DNA from: Rossellomorea aquimaris
Lineage (GTDB): Bacteria; Bacillota; Bacilli; Bacillales; Bacillaceae_B
Direction: 5' to 3'
Assembly: GCF_000935355.1 (NCBI RefSeq)
Contig: NZ_JXZC01000002.1
Location: 310,001 to 374,000 of the forward strand
Length of the DNA: 64,000 nt
The notes under the pieces were generated by a model. That model saw nothing but the letters and a program-made list of their open reading frames with translations, searched no databases and was not told the origin of the DNA. Of this stretch, positions 1 to 9,294 are shown one piece after another (within the stretch, counting starts at the first letter, position 1; each line of letters opens with the position of its first letter). Made by a program: the position numbers and the translations under genes.

Positions 1-95
1 GAAGTAGAAAGAATGAGTAATAGCACGATCATTCCCGCCAATCCTCCCAACTCAATGGGCTTAATCCATTTTCTTTTTTTCCGTTGTCTCCCCAT
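1..95 (-). CDS. N-terminus of an unidentified single-pass membrane protein (partial)
   Basis: The 5' end of a gene that runs off the left edge. An ATG at 95-93 follows a ribosome binding site (AAAGGTGAT). The 31 visible residues are a basic head (MGRQRKKRKWIKP) followed by a hydrophobic stretch (IELGGLAGMIVLLLILS) that looks like a signal anchor. This is enough to call a membrane-anchored protein but not its family. It is transcribed away from the lipoprotein gene at 265. Confidence 0.55.
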   Translation of the reverse strand, partial: MGRQRKKRKWIKPIELGGLAGMIVLLLILST

Positions 96-264
96 GTCGA
101 TCACCTTTCTGCATTCTTGTTACGTTTAATGATAGGATCATAGATGATGAAAAGGGTTACTTTCCGGTTACAAAGCAAGCGCGACTTTTGTAACTTTTTT
201 GTTACTTTTGTCGATTGAGTTTACACTATACTAGTGAAAGCTATAGGCAGGATGTGATGATCAA

Positions 265-1497
265 TTGAAGAAGATTTTGTTCCTTATGGGATGTCTTATA
301 ATGTGCACGGGTTGCTCTTTATTCCAATCCAACACTTCATTACTGAAGCCGCCTGAACTTCCGGTTAAACAGCAGGAAGTGAAACAAGCGATTGGAAAAT
401 ATGTTCCTTCACAGGCGGAATGGGTTTCACCGATTGAAAACAAACAAGCAAATAAAATGATTGAAGCAGATTTAGATCATGATCAAACGAACGAATTGAT
501 CGTATTTTATAGACTACCTGATCAAACTTCTCAAATGGAAGCCATTGTTCTAAAAGAAGAAAAAGGTGAATGGAAGGAAAAAATGAAATTGAAGGACCTT
601 GGAAGGGAACTACATAAAGTGGAATTCCTGGACTTTAATCAGGATGGCTACAAAGAAATACTGGTTGGGTTCTCTTTCTCAGAAGACGCTTCAGACAAAG
701 CATTGATCGTGTACGACCTGACTAAAGGTAAACCACAGAAGCTGTTTGAATCCCAATATAGTGCGTTTTTTTCAGGGAACTTCACGAAAGATGATCAAGG
801 GGAGATCCTCCTCGCGTCACTGGTACCAAACCAGTCCCATTCTGTACGTCTTTATCAATTCAGCAATCATAAAATGAACGTGTTAGATGAGCTGAAATTA
901 GATCCATATGTATACCCTTACTACCACTCCTTAGCCGGGTCCATTTCCCCTTCAATAAAAGGAGCGATACTGGATGCAGGTGTGGGTGCTCATTCGTCTA
1001 CGTCATTCATTATTGGTGTAGAGGGTGAGAAGTTGAGGAATGTCCTACCGGAAAACATGAAGGAGGAAGAGCTTTTCAGGGCATATGCCGTGAATAGTGA
1101 AGATTCGAACGGAGATGGAATCCTTGAATTCACTCTTCAAAAAGAGGCAAGCGATGATGATCTTGCCTATTCTGAAATGCCTTTCATCAATGAGTATTAT
1201 CAGCTCACCGATCAAAAACAAGCCGAGCTCATTCATCGATACTACGAAAATGCAGCTTATTTATACAGGTTCGAGATTCCACAAGACTGGCCTTCTGTAA
1301 AAGTGGAGGAATCAGAAGACGGACGTTATGTGCAATTTCTTTCCATGAAAGAGGGCAGCGTGCTATATGATGTATACGCGATTGACAAAGGTCAACCACT
1401 GCCAAAAGGGTGGAATCCATTATATGAAACCAATCAATTCACATATGTAACAAAATACTCAACGGCAATAGGCAAGCGTCTCTTCCAGCCTATCTGA
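265..1497 (+). CDS. Lipoprotein with FG-GAP/VCBS-like acidic repeats, upstream of a two-component system
   Basis: A 410-residue exported lipoprotein. The TTG start is preceded by AGGATGTGATG. Residues 1-17 form a signal peptide ending in a lipobox with the cysteine in MCTGC. At least three calcium-loop-like repeats follow: DLDHDQTNELIVFY near residue 68, DFNQDGYKEILVGF near 120 and NSEDSNGDGILEFTL near 278. Their spacing and hydrophobic tails resemble FG-GAP/VCBS blades, so a beta-propeller outside the membrane is likely. The stop lies 23 bp before an OmpR-type regulator and its kinase, in the same direction. This suggests one operon, and the lipoprotein could be an accessory sensor or a target. 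No closer family is recognised and the function is unknown. Confidence 0.75.
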   Translation: MKKILFLMGCLIMCTGCSLFQSNTSLLKPPELPVKQQEVKQAIGKYVPSQAEWVSPIENKQANKMIEADLDHDQTNELIVFYRLPDQTSQMEAIVLKEEKGEWKEKMKLKDLGRELHKVEFLDFNQDGYKEILVGFSFSEDASDKALIVYDLTKGKPQKLFESQYSAFFSGNFTKDDQGEILLASLVPNQSHSVRLYQFSNHKMNVLDELKLDPYVYPYYHSLAGSISPSIKGAILDAGVGAHSSTSFIIGVEGEKLRNVLPENMKEEELFRAYAVNSEDSNGDGILEFTLQKEASDDDLAYSEMPFINEYYQLTDQKQAELIHRYYENAAYLYRFEIPQDWPSVKVEESEDGRYVQFLSMKEGSVLYDVYAIDKGQPLPKGWNPLYETNQFTYVTKYSTAIGKRLFQPI

Positions 1498-1520
1498 GGT
1501 GAAAATGGAGGTGTAGTTGG

Positions 1521-2213
1521 ATGAAGCACATTTTGATTATTGAAGATGAAGAATCCATCCGTGGCTTTATCGAGATTAACTTAATGCGATACGGATACGC
1601 TGTCTTGCAAGCTGGTAGCGCAGAGGAAGGAATCGACCTGGTCAAGAAGGCACAGCCCTCCATCGATATTGTCTTACTCGATGTCATGCTCCCCGGTATG
1701 AACGGTTTTGAAGCATGTAAAGAAATCAGGAATTGGAATCCATCCATTGGAATCATCATGTTAACGGCCAAAGTGCAGGAAATGGATAAGGTACACGGGT
1801 TGATGAACGGGGCAGATGATTATATTCCGAAACCATTCAGTCCGAATGAACTCATTGCCAGAATTGAAGCGTTACTGAGAAGAATGAATGTTCATCGGGT
1901 CAAGGAGGATAGCCAGTCCCCTATCACGCTAAACGAACAGAAGAGACTTCTATTCGTTCAAGGAAAGAAGATTGACCTTTCTCCGATAGAGTATGAATTG
2001 CTCAGCATCATTTTCAAGGCAAATGGAGAAGCGGTCTCCCGCAATGATTTGTTGGATGAAATATGGGGACTTCAATACGCAGGTGATCCGAAGATTGTGG
2101 ATGTGAATATTCGACGAATCCGTCAAAAGATTGAAAAAGACCCTTCCCATCCTCACTATATCCTGACGGTTTGGGGATATGGGTATCGCTGGAATGATGA
2201 AAATGGGAATTAA
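1521..2213 (+). CDS. OmpR/PhoB-family response regulator
   Basis: A 230-residue two-domain regulator. The receiver domain (about residues 1-118) has the acidic pair EDEE at residues 8-11, the phospho-acceptor Asp in IVLLDVMLPGMNGFE near residue 54, the switch Thr in MLTAK and the Lys in PKPFSPNEL. The C-terminal winged helix (about 130-228) has the usual EYELL...NVNIRRIRQKIE pattern. It overlaps the start of the sensor kinase downstream, so the two are translationally coupled and almost certainly cognate. The inducing signal cannot be read from the sequence. The lipoprotein gene just upstream is a candidate member of the same pathway. Confidence 0.92.
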   Translation: MKHILIIEDEESIRGFIEINLMRYGYAVLQAGSAEEGIDLVKKAQPSIDIVLLDVMLPGMNGFEACKEIRNWNPSIGIIMLTAKVQEMDKVHGLMNGADDYIPKPFSPNELIARIEALLRRMNVHRVKEDSQSPITLNEQKRLLFVQGKKIDLSPIEYELLSIIFKANGEAVSRNDLLDEIWGLQYAGDPKIVDVNIRRIRQKIEKDPSHPHYILTVWGYGYRWNDENGN

Positions 2214-3588
2214 AAGAAGATTACTCATTCAGAACGTCTCTCTTATCACCTTAACCATTCTATTATTTTTGGGCATTCTCGTTTCAGGAATCTATTCGTA
2301 TTACTACAACGGTACAATAGATATGCTGAAGAATCATGCTGTCAACTCGTCACAGTTTGCGAATAAGTATATGGACGTGCACTCCTTTACTTTGAGGAAT
2401 GAATTGACCAATATCCAAAATAATTTCTCCATCCCTCAAGCCGAAACACAAATATTGAACGCGAGTGGAGACTTATTATCCTCTTCGACTGGCTTTATTC
2501 CAGATAAAAAGCCTGCCTTCAAGGATATTGAGGAGGCATTTCGAAACGGCAGCGGAACTTGGATCGGTGACCATCCTATTACAGGTGAGCATATTTTGGC
2601 TGTTTCGGTACCGTTGAATGGAGAGAATAACACCATTGGATTGATCCGGTTTATTACATCCCTGGAATCACTCGATAACAATTTCCGAACGATCTTGCTT
2701 TCTTTATTTTTAATTGGACTCGTTATTTTGCTTATCGTTTTTATGGTAAGTACACTTTTTGCTCGTAATTTAACGAATCCAGTGATTGAACTGACCGAAG
2801 CATCACAGAAGCTTGCCAAAGGAGAATTGGAAACGAGAATTGTCGGACAGTACAAGGACGAATTCCAAACATTGAGTACGTCCTTTAATGACATGGCGAG
2901 AGAACTCCTTAAAACGGAGAAAATGAAGAATGAGTTCATCTCCTCCGTTTCCCACGAACTTCGCACTCCCCTTACGAGTATTAAAGGATGGAGCGAAACA
3001 TTGCTGACCGGTGATTTACAAAATGTGCAAGAAAACAAAACGGGATTAACCGTCATTTCAAACGAAACGAATCGATTAATTGGAATGGTAGAGGATTTAT
3101 TGGATTTCTCGCGCTTTTCAAATGGATCATTTACGATTCACCCCACTACCTTTTCTTTCAATCGGACTCTCAATGAAGTCATTCTACAGCTGGACCAAAA
3201 ACGGAAACAAAAAAATATATCCATTCTGTTGGAAAGCGATGAGACAATGGATCTATTCGCCGATGAAAATCGTATCCGACAAGTGTTGATCAATCTCTTA
3301 GATAACGCAATTAAGTACTCGGAGCCGAATTCAACGGTTTTTATTCGTTATATCCAGACGAATTCCCATTTTACCTTTGAAATAGAAGATGAGGGGCATG
3401 GAATCGACCCGGAACACCTGCACCAAATTGCCACCTTATTCTATAAGGAGAGGGAGAATTCAGATGGGGTAGGGTTAGGATTAGCGATCTGTAAAAATAT
3501 CGTTGAATTGCACCATGGAAAATTGTTTGTAAAAAGTGATAAAGGTTCAGGTACAACTGCCGGTTTCACCATTCCCTTACGTTCTTAA
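2194..3588 (+). CDS. HAMP-containing sensor histidine kinase
   Basis: A membrane histidine kinase of 464 residues, counted from the ATG at 2194; the adjacent ATG at 2197 is equally possible. Two transmembrane helices (near residues 10-32 and 165-188) bracket an extracellular sensing region of about 130 residues. Then come HAMP (about 190-245), HisKA with the H-box SHELRTPLTSIKGW near residue 255, and an HATPase with the N-box INLLDNAIKYSE and the G-box GVGLGLAICKNIVELHHG. The start codon lies inside the end of the regulator gene. A hairpin terminator follows the stop directly, closing the operon that begins with the lipoprotein. Confidence 0.92.
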   Translation: MMKMGIKRRLLIQNVSLITLTILLFLGILVSGIYSYYYNGTIDMLKNHAVNSSQFANKYMDVHSFTLRNELTNIQNNFSIPQAETQILNASGDLLSSSTGFIPDKKPAFKDIEEAFRNGSGTWIGDHPITGEHILAVSVPLNGENNTIGLIRFITSLESLDNNFRTILLSLFLIGLVILLIVFMVSTLFARNLTNPVIELTEASQKLAKGELETRIVGQYKDEFQTLSTSFNDMARELLKTEKMKNEFISSVSHELRTPLTSIKGWSETLLTGDLQNVQENKTGLTVISNETNRLIGMVEDLLDFSRFSNGSFTIHPTTFSFNRTLNEVILQLDQKRKQKNISILLESDETMDLFADENRIRQVLINLLDNAIKYSEPNSTVFIRYIQTNSHFTFEIEDEGHGIDPEHLHQIATLFYKERENSDGVGLGLAICKNIVELHHGKLFVKSDKGSGTTAGFTIPLRS

Positions 3589-3623
3589 AGAGCTTGGATA
3601 TTGCATCCAGGCTCTTTCTTTAT
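3587..3623 (+). terminator. Rho-independent terminator after the sensor kinase
   Basis: The hairpin AAAGAGCTTGGAT / ATCCAGGCTCTTT, with a short loop and one mismatch, begins at the kinase stop codon and is followed by a T-rich tract. Confidence 0.75.
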
Positions 3624-3767
3624 AATGGATTAGGCATGAATTTTGACACTCCTTTCATTCTATTGTATCTTATGACAATGAATCCTCACTAAACCTATCA
3701 GGATTATGAAAATAGTATTTTTGTGATATTTGGGGAAATCTACTACTAAATAGAAGGAGTGGCTACA

Positions 3768-5003
3768 ATGAAATCTCTTTGGAGAGGTTATCTAGATACA
3801 TCCCTGATTGTGAAATTGACCGTCGCTCTCGTATTGGGAATTGCGGTCGGAATGATATTCGGAAAAGATGCATCCGTCCTTTCTCCCCTGGGGGATATAT
3901 TGATTCGCTTGCTGAAATTTCTTATCATCCCTCTTATCCTGTTTACATTGATGGTCGGCGTGAACCAGACCAATGTGAGCAAACTCGGGCGAATGGGAGG
4001 AAAAACGTTCTTATATTATTTATTCTCATCGGCATTAGCGATCGTGGTAGGGATTGCCGTTGCAAGTATCCTCAACCCGGGAACGGGCATGACCCTCGAT
4101 ACGACGGAGAAATTTGAAGTACCCGAGAATCCAGGAGTGACCAGTGTACTCCTGAACATTATTCCTGAGAATATCGTCACGGCATTCACGGATATGAACC
4201 TCCTGGGAATCATCTTTACTGCCCTTGTGTTTGGTATTGCGATTTCCTATTTAAGGTCATCATCCGAGCATCATGAACTGGGTGAACAAGTATATAAAGT
4301 CGTGAACGGGTTAAACGAAGCGACCCTAGCGATCATGAAAGTGATCCTTCAATATATTCCGATCGGTATCTTCGCCATCATGGCTGAAACGGTAGGGAAA
4401 CAAGGATTGGATACACTATTGTCTCTAGGAAACATGATCCTGGTTCTTTACATTGCTTTGTTTGTTCAAATTGCCATTTATATCATCGCCTTACTCTTCT
4501 TTAAAATCAGCCCAGGCAGGTTCTTTGCCCAAGCAAGGACACCGATGATTACGGCATTTGTGACTCAGAGCAGCTCGGGTACCCTGCCTGTAACTTTAAA
4601 CGCTGCGAAAAACCTTGGTCTGCCGAAGAGCTTATATGGATTCAGCTTACCCCTTGGGGCCACAATCAATATGGATGGTGCTGCAATCCGGATTGCAGTG
4701 TCCGCTGTTTTCGCGGCTAACGTAGTCGGCAATCCATTAAGCTTGACTGACATGCTGGTCGTCGTCCTCGTCGGGACACTGGCCTCGATCGGAACTGCCG
4801 GTGTTCCAGGAGCAGGCATCATCATGATTGCCACTGTCTTCGCACAGCTGGGGTTACCGATGGAAACCGTCGCCCTCCTGACAGCGATTGATGCCCTGGT
4901 TGGAATGGGTTGTACGGCTCTTAATGTGACAGGGGATTTGGTTGGTACGTCGATTATTGATAAGACGGAGAACAGAGACAATCAGGAAGCAGCTTCCGTA
5001 TAA
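3768..5003 (+). CDS. Dicarboxylate/amino acid:cation symporter (DctA/GltT family)
   Basis: A 411-residue integral membrane carrier importing glutamate, aspartate or C4-dicarboxylates with Na+ or H+. Family signatures are visible: the serine-rich re-entrant loop in TQSSSGTLPVTL, the GATINMDGAA motif of the seventh helix (NMDG binds substrate and cation), and the late GAGIIMIATVFAQLGLP and ALVGMGCTALNVTGD segments. Length matches the family. The ATG at 3768 is preferred over the GTG at 3759 because AAGGAG at 3754 overlaps the GTG but sits 8 bases from the ATG. It is monocistronic, with a strong terminator just downstream. The exact substrate cannot be settled from sequence. Confidence 0.9.
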   Translation: MKSLWRGYLDTSLIVKLTVALVLGIAVGMIFGKDASVLSPLGDILIRLLKFLIIPLILFTLMVGVNQTNVSKLGRMGGKTFLYYLFSSALAIVVGIAVASILNPGTGMTLDTTEKFEVPENPGVTSVLLNIIPENIVTAFTDMNLLGIIFTALVFGIAISYLRSSSEHHELGEQVYKVVNGLNEATLAIMKVILQYIPIGIFAIMAETVGKQGLDTLLSLGNMILVLYIALFVQIAIYIIALLFFKISPGRFFAQARTPMITAFVTQSSSGTLPVTLNAAKNLGLPKSLYGFSLPLGATINMDGAAIRIAVSAVFAANVVGNPLSLTDMLVVVLVGTLASIGTAGVPGAGIIMIATVFAQLGLPMETVALLTAIDALVGMGCTALNVTGDLVGTSIIDKTENRDNQEAASV

Positions 5004-5012
5004 AGTTCGAAT

Positions 5013-5048
5013 AAAAAACAAGCTTGAGGTGGCTCAAGCTTGTTTTTA
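5013..5048. terminator. Bidirectional terminator between the symporter and cobD
   Basis: A perfect stem (AAACAAGCTTGAG / CTCAAGCTTGTTT) has an A-run on the left and a T-run on the right. It can serve both the rightward symporter and the leftward cobD, which converge here. Confidence 0.88.
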
Positions 5049-5049
5049 T

Positions 5050-6126
5050 TTAAGGACGGGATTTCCATTCCGTTAAGGCATCCATCAATTTTCCGTGCTC
5101 TAATTCTCCCTTAACGGCAAACCTTAACCACCTTCCATCCAATCCCTTGAAATTATGGGTATGGCGGCTCACAATCCCATTCTCCAACAGAAAGCGAAAT
5201 AACTCGGTTTGCTCGTTAAGCGATGGATCCCTTAAGAGATAAAAGTTTGTCTGACTTGGTGAATAGCGAAATTGGGATTCGTCGAAAAATGCAAATAACT
5301 TCTCCCTCTCCTTTTTCACCATGTATTGAGTCTGACGGATAAAATCCTTTTCCTCCAAGAGTGTTTCCCCTACTCTTTGAGCGATCCCGTTTACACTCCA
5401 ATGAACCTGATAGTTTTCCAATTCTCTCACCACTGTTTCCCCAGCCATAAGAAAACCTAGGCGGATCCCAGGAATACTAAACATTTTCGTCATGCTTCTT
5501 AAAACAATGAGATTTGTATATTTCTTTACCAGAGGGGCTACCGTTATCTCTTCCAAAGGAAAATCATAAAATGCTTCATCCACAATCACGCAACACTGCT
5601 CATTATTAGCTTCCATAATGATTTCTTCTAACTTGGAAGCAGAATACAATACACCCGTCGGATTGGTAGGATTACATATAAAGACAGCATCCATTTTCGG
5701 CAGAGTGACTTTCAATCGATTCAGATCAAGGTCCCAATCATTCTCTTTTAAAATAAAATGATGGATTGTGCAATCATTGATTTGACAAGCCTTCTCGTAC
5801 TCCGAAAAAGTGGGATGAATGATCATAACATTGGAACGGGACAACCATCTACCAATTAGATGAATCAGTTCTGCGCCGCCATTACCAATGAGTATCGCTT
5901 CTGGCTCTATCCCTTCCTTCCGTGCAATGCTTTTTCGTAATGCTACAGAATGCGGATCAGGATACGTAACGATCTCATCTATCAGGTCTTTCCATATCTT
6001 TTTTAAACCAGTGGGTGGACCAATAGGATTAATATTTGCACTTAGATCAACGATTTGTTCAGGCATCCTAATATCCATTGCTTTATATGTATTCTGCGGA
6101 TTAGATCCATGATCTGGTAATACCAA
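5050..6126 (-). CDS. cobD: Threonine-phosphate decarboxylase, CobD family
   Basis: A 358-residue class I/II PLP aminotransferase-fold enzyme. CobD makes (R)-1-amino-2-propanol phosphate from L-threonine phosphate, the linker CbiB joins to adenosylcobyrate. The N-terminus (PDHGSNPQNTY...DLSANINPIGPP) is typical of CobD rather than HisC. The PLP lysine lies in LRSMTKMFSIPGIRLGF near residue 215, with NPTNPTG and DEAFYDF motifs before it. The gene overlaps the end of cbiB by 26 bp and follows cbiZ-cbiB, so this is a cobinamide salvage and remodelling set rather than a full de novo pathway. HisC is the main alternative, but the neighbours argue strongly for CobD. Confidence 0.9.
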   Translation of the reverse strand: MVLPDHGSNPQNTYKAMDIRMPEQIVDLSANINPIGPPTGLKKIWKDLIDEIVTYPDPHSVALRKSIARKEGIEPEAILIGNGGAELIHLIGRWLSRSNVMIIHPTFSEYEKACQINDCTIHHFILKENDWDLDLNRLKVTLPKMDAVFICNPTNPTGVLYSASKLEEIIMEANNEQCCVIVDEAFYDFPLEEITVAPLVKKYTNLIVLRSMTKMFSIPGIRLGFLMAGETVVRELENYQVHWSVNGIAQRVGETLLEEKDFIRQTQYMVKKEREKLFAFFDESQFRYSPSQTNFYLLRDPSLNEQTELFRFLLENGIVSRHTHNFKGLDGRWLRFAVKGELEHGKLMDALTEWKSRP

Positions 6127-7066
6127 AAATAATTCCTCCTATCCAAAGAACGATGATAAAGATGAAACAAGCCTTCTGCATTCGGACAATGGTTTTCGGG
6201 ATATGATTTCGTTCTAACTCGAAAGCCTTCCTTCCCATTTTCGCCCGATCTGAGACCACTCCTTTATAGGTATTGAGTCCCCCCAGTTGTATTCCTAGGT
6301 TCGCAGCTACAGCCGCCTCTCCCCAGCCGCTGTTTGGACTGGGGTGTTTCTTGGCATCTTCCTGTAGAATTCGAAAACCTTCTCTGTAAGAGAAAGATTC
6401 AGGTCGTTTACAGAAATATAGGATTACTCCCGTAATTCTACTTGGAATCCAATTCAGTACGTCATCCAGCTTGGCTGACGCCCACCCAAAATCGATGTAC
6501 CGCTTGTTCTTGTATCCCACCATGGAATCACACGTATTCACACATCTGTACACGATGGCTAGTGGAGCACCGCCGATCAACGCCCAAAACAATGGAGCCG
6601 TTATCCCATCGCTAGTATTTTCCGCAACGGTCTCAACAGTTCCCCTTACGATTTCACTTTCATTTAAGTGTTCTGTATCTCTCCCCACGATATAAGAAAG
6701 CTTCTCCCTCGCTGTTTCCATGTCGTTTTTTTCAAGGGGGTGAAATACTTCTAAAGCCGCCAATTTAAGGCTCTTCTGGGAGATGGTCGTCATGATGATG
6801 ATTGCTTCTATCAAGATCCCTATAATGGTATGAATAGAATAACTTGCCCAAATGATGCAGGAGGTAAGAATAAATGCCGATATTAACAATATCGATACCA
6901 TCACTATGCCTTTACTTTTTAGAAATCTTCCTCTATTCAATCTACGATCCATACGAGAAATCGCCTTTCCCATCCATTTAACAGGATGAGGCCAGTCTGG
7001 TGGATCTCCAATCCATAGGTCCAGCACATAGGCAATGGTTATAGCAAACAAGTGATGAATCATCAT
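6101..7066 (-). CDS. cbiB: Adenosylcobinamide-phosphate synthase CbiB
   Basis: A 321-residue polytopic membrane protein that attaches the aminopropanol phosphate made by CobD to adenosylcobyric acid. The N-terminus has the family signature DLWIGDPPDWPHPVKWMG. Conserved cytoplasmic loops include GRDTEHLNESEIVRGTVETVAENTSDG (split here by family helices) and the C-terminal HPSPNSGWGEAAVA segment. Its start codon overlaps the stop of cbiZ (ATGA arrangement) and its end overlaps cobD, so the three genes are translationally coupled. Confidence 0.92.
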   Translation of the reverse strand: MMIHHLFAITIAYVLDLWIGDPPDWPHPVKWMGKAISRMDRRLNRGRFLKSKGIVMVSILLISAFILTSCIIWASYSIHTIIGILIEAIIIMTTISQKSLKLAALEVFHPLEKNDMETAREKLSYIVGRDTEHLNESEIVRGTVETVAENTSDGITAPLFWALIGGAPLAIVYRCVNTCDSMVGYKNKRYIDFGWASAKLDDVLNWIPSRITGVILYFCKRPESFSYREGFRILQEDAKKHPSPNSGWGEAAVAANLGIQLGGLNTYKGVVSDRAKMGRKAFELERNHIPKTIVRMQKACFIFIIVLWIGGIIFGITRSWI

Positions 7067-7770
7067 GAGACCCCCACCCTTTTCTTATACTTGGATATCG
7101 CTTGGATGGTACACTCATAGACTCCCTTACTAATCCTTTTTCCTAAAGGAGTAATCGTACCAGCATATTCCAGAAGCACTCCCTCTTCAGTGCTTGCGAT
7201 CAATACACTGTCAGTAGAGGTTCCCGTTGCCCCGCTCCCTGTTATGGGATCTTTTACATTATGAGCTTCAAGAGCTTTCACCTTGGCTTCTGTTGCAGTC
7301 ATAATCCCCTGTACGCTTGCCGCCTCTGTTACTTTCCCATTGATAAACACCCAGATATTAATCGTGCCCGGTGAATGATCAAACGAATGACGGTCACTCC
7401 TACTCGCATCAACTGCATTGCCTACTCCTGCGGTAACGACAATGAATACAGAAAATGATCCCTCCTCATAAAATCCCCAGCAGACATCTTCCAATTGAAC
7501 AGCCGTCATCATCCCAACCGTGTCTTCCACCTTGGCACCCATTTGCTCAAGGAATCTTTTCATTTCTTCATGGTGGTCTTCACTATTATAGTTTTTCGAT
7601 ACATGGCGATTGACGAATGTTGAATACCAACCTGTCCCGGCATTGGTCACTGCAGAGGATATTGTTTTGAGTGGAATCGGTGATTGAAGAATGATTTGGT
7701 CCTTGGAGTGACTAAGTAAGTGTTGATTGATGATGAAACGATTTTGAAACTCTTTATTTCTGCTATACAT
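7063..7770 (-). CDS. cbiZ: Adenosylcobinamide amidohydrolase CbiZ
   Basis: A 235-residue CbiZ enzyme. It hydrolyses adenosylcobinamide, or certain cobamides, to adenosylcobyric acid, which CbiB then re-arms with the CobD product. Family hallmarks are the N-terminal SSAVTNAGTGWYSTFVN-like segment, MTAVQLEDVCWGF, the TAGVGNAVDA motif and the C-terminal GTSTDSVLIAS. The start follows GGGAGGAACAG. As first gene of cbiZ-cbiB-cobD it defines the operon as corrinoid salvage with lower-ligand or linker remodelling. I see no cobalamin riboswitch in the roughly 50 bp between this start and the upstream terminator. Confidence 0.9.
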   Translation of the reverse strand: MYSRNKEFQNRFIINQHLLSHSKDQIILQSPIPLKTISSAVTNAGTGWYSTFVNRHVSKNYNSEDHHEEMKRFLEQMGAKVEDTVGMMTAVQLEDVCWGFYEEGSFSVFIVVTAGVGNAVDASRSDRHSFDHSPGTINIWVFINGKVTEAASVQGIMTATEAKVKALEAHNVKDPITGSGATGTSTDSVLIASTEEGVLLEYAGTITPLGKRISKGVYECTIQAISKYKKRVGVS

Positions 7771-7820
7771 ATCATCTGTTCCTCCCAGGAGATAATAATA
7801 TCCCTATCACTATGTCTAAT

Positions 7821-7853
7821 AAAAAAGCAAACTACTGTCAGTAGTTTGCTTGA
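7821..7853 (-). terminator. Terminator after minJ
   Basis: AAGCAAACTACTG / CAGTAGTTTGCTT forms a near-perfect stem followed, on the minus strand, by a run of T. It ends the minJ transcript and insulates the cbiZ operon. Confidence 0.85.
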
Positions 7854-7861
7854 AGAAGAAT

Positions 7862-9058
7862 CTATGAAACCTGATGGTGTTCCCACCCTGAAGACTCATC
7901 CGCAAAAATGATTCCCAACTCGTGATGATCACCTTCGTACAGGGCTCCTTGCGTAAAACGGTTTTCCCCGTTCGTCCCAAGTACCTCAAGCTTACAATAC
8001 GCCCCGTTCTTTTGAAGGGCTTCATAAAACGCCCTTTCTGTATTCACTTCGACTCCATTTACTTTCAGGACGATTTCCCCTACTTGAAGCGTCAGTTTCT
8101 TTGCAGGAGAACCAGGTAGAATTCCAAGAATCATGACTCCCTTAGACTGTCTTTTAAAGAAGTATGGCTTGGAATCCTCAGTACTCCGGTAGCGATAAGA
8201 AATCCATACCCGTCCTACCATCGCCACAACAGCTGCCCCGATTGAAAACATAGGAGCCCAGAATCCCGTTACAGCCAGCGTCAACACGAATGCACCAAGC
8301 CAGAAAACCCTGTGACCTGTATGCTTAATCGCAACTTCAGGCAAGGTACTTTTAACAAGCTGCTGAAAACCAAGAAGGAACGGCACACAAAGGAGCGAAT
8401 ACGCCTCTGTCCCCATTGTAAACACCGGCCACCATTCAAATGGAGGGGGCAATGTTCCAACAGGAATCGGTACAAACATCGGCACAAGCCATAATTTCTT
8501 CCCTTGATGAGCCCCTACCTTAAGACCTCGGGCACTCTTTAGTAAACGCGGTGACGTATGCTTCCACCCGTTCAATCGAATCAAGCTTCCTTCAATCATG
8601 GTCAACACACCAAGAAGCACGACGATGGAACCCAGCAGCCCTACATTCAAGGTTTCTACATATGTATTCACATAGGGGATCTCCCACTCGAAATAATCCA
8701 CCGCAAACAGTAAGAAATACGAAAACCCTACAGTCATGGTCGCAGACATAAGCTGAAAACGACTCGTTAAAGCAAACAGGAGTGACAACACCCCTATAAC
8801 CATGATTCCAGCGAAAGGAATGACAACCCCAGCTCCAACTGTTACGACAGAAAACAGCAATCCAAGTACAATCCCATATGAAAATAAAACCCGAGTATCG
8901 TGATATCCGTCCAGCAATCTCGTATTAAAGTCCCTTCGCTCTCTTTTGACACGATAATAGCCCGTCATGATAGCGAAAAACACAGACAAATATAAAACAG
9001 GATGAAGAAATAACTTTCCAAATCCCTTCACTACCTCCAGCAACCAAATCTCAACCAA
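7862..9058 (-). CDS. minJ: PDZ-domain division-site protein MinJ
   Basis: A 398-residue protein close in length to Bacillus MinJ, the membrane bridge between DivIVA and MinD that keeps septa off poles and is also needed for normal swarming. The first two-thirds hold multiple transmembrane helices (VLYLSVFFAIMTGYY and later hydrophobic blocks up to about residue 285). The C-terminal third is a PDZ domain (GVMILGILPGSPAKKLTLQVGEIVLKVNG, broken into strands). It sits next to ctpB, as in B. subtilis, which supports the assignment. Transcribed alone or with ctpB. Confidence 0.88.
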   Translation of the reverse strand: MVEIWLLEVVKGFGKLFLHPVLYLSVFFAIMTGYYRVKRERRDFNTRLLDGYHDTRVLFSYGIVLGLLFSVVTVGAGVVIPFAGIMVIGVLSLLFALTSRFQLMSATMTVGFSYFLLFAVDYFEWEIPYVNTYVETLNVGLLGSIVVLLGVLTMIEGSLIRLNGWKHTSPRLLKSARGLKVGAHQGKKLWLVPMFVPIPVGTLPPPFEWWPVFTMGTEAYSLLCVPFLLGFQQLVKSTLPEVAIKHTGHRVFWLGAFVLTLAVTGFWAPMFSIGAAVVAMVGRVWISYRYRSTEDSKPYFFKRQSKGVMILGILPGSPAKKLTLQVGEIVLKVNGVEVNTERAFYEALQKNGAYCKLEVLGTNGENRFTQGALYEGDHHELGIIFADESSGWEHHQVS

Positions 9059-9294
9059 TGATCCGTCACCACCTTTTTTAAGAAAATTTGCATTATCTAC
9101 TATTTTATCAAAAGAAACCCCTAAAACCTATTGCAATTTTATTTGATAGTTTTACGATTCGATTTCATTTCCGACAGCATTCCCCATATTTTCCCGGGAA
9201 ATGATGTCGGATAGACGGGAAAAGCAAGTGATTATGGGTGATTTTCAAAATGAAAATAGAGCCAACCATCATCATGATGGTCGGCCCCAAGTAA

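Noticed and set aside
2436-3056. Long antisense frames opposite strong genes (for example opposite the sensor kinase, secA and fliD)
   Set aside because: They lack ribosome binding sites and mirror the codon pattern of the genuine gene on the other strand.
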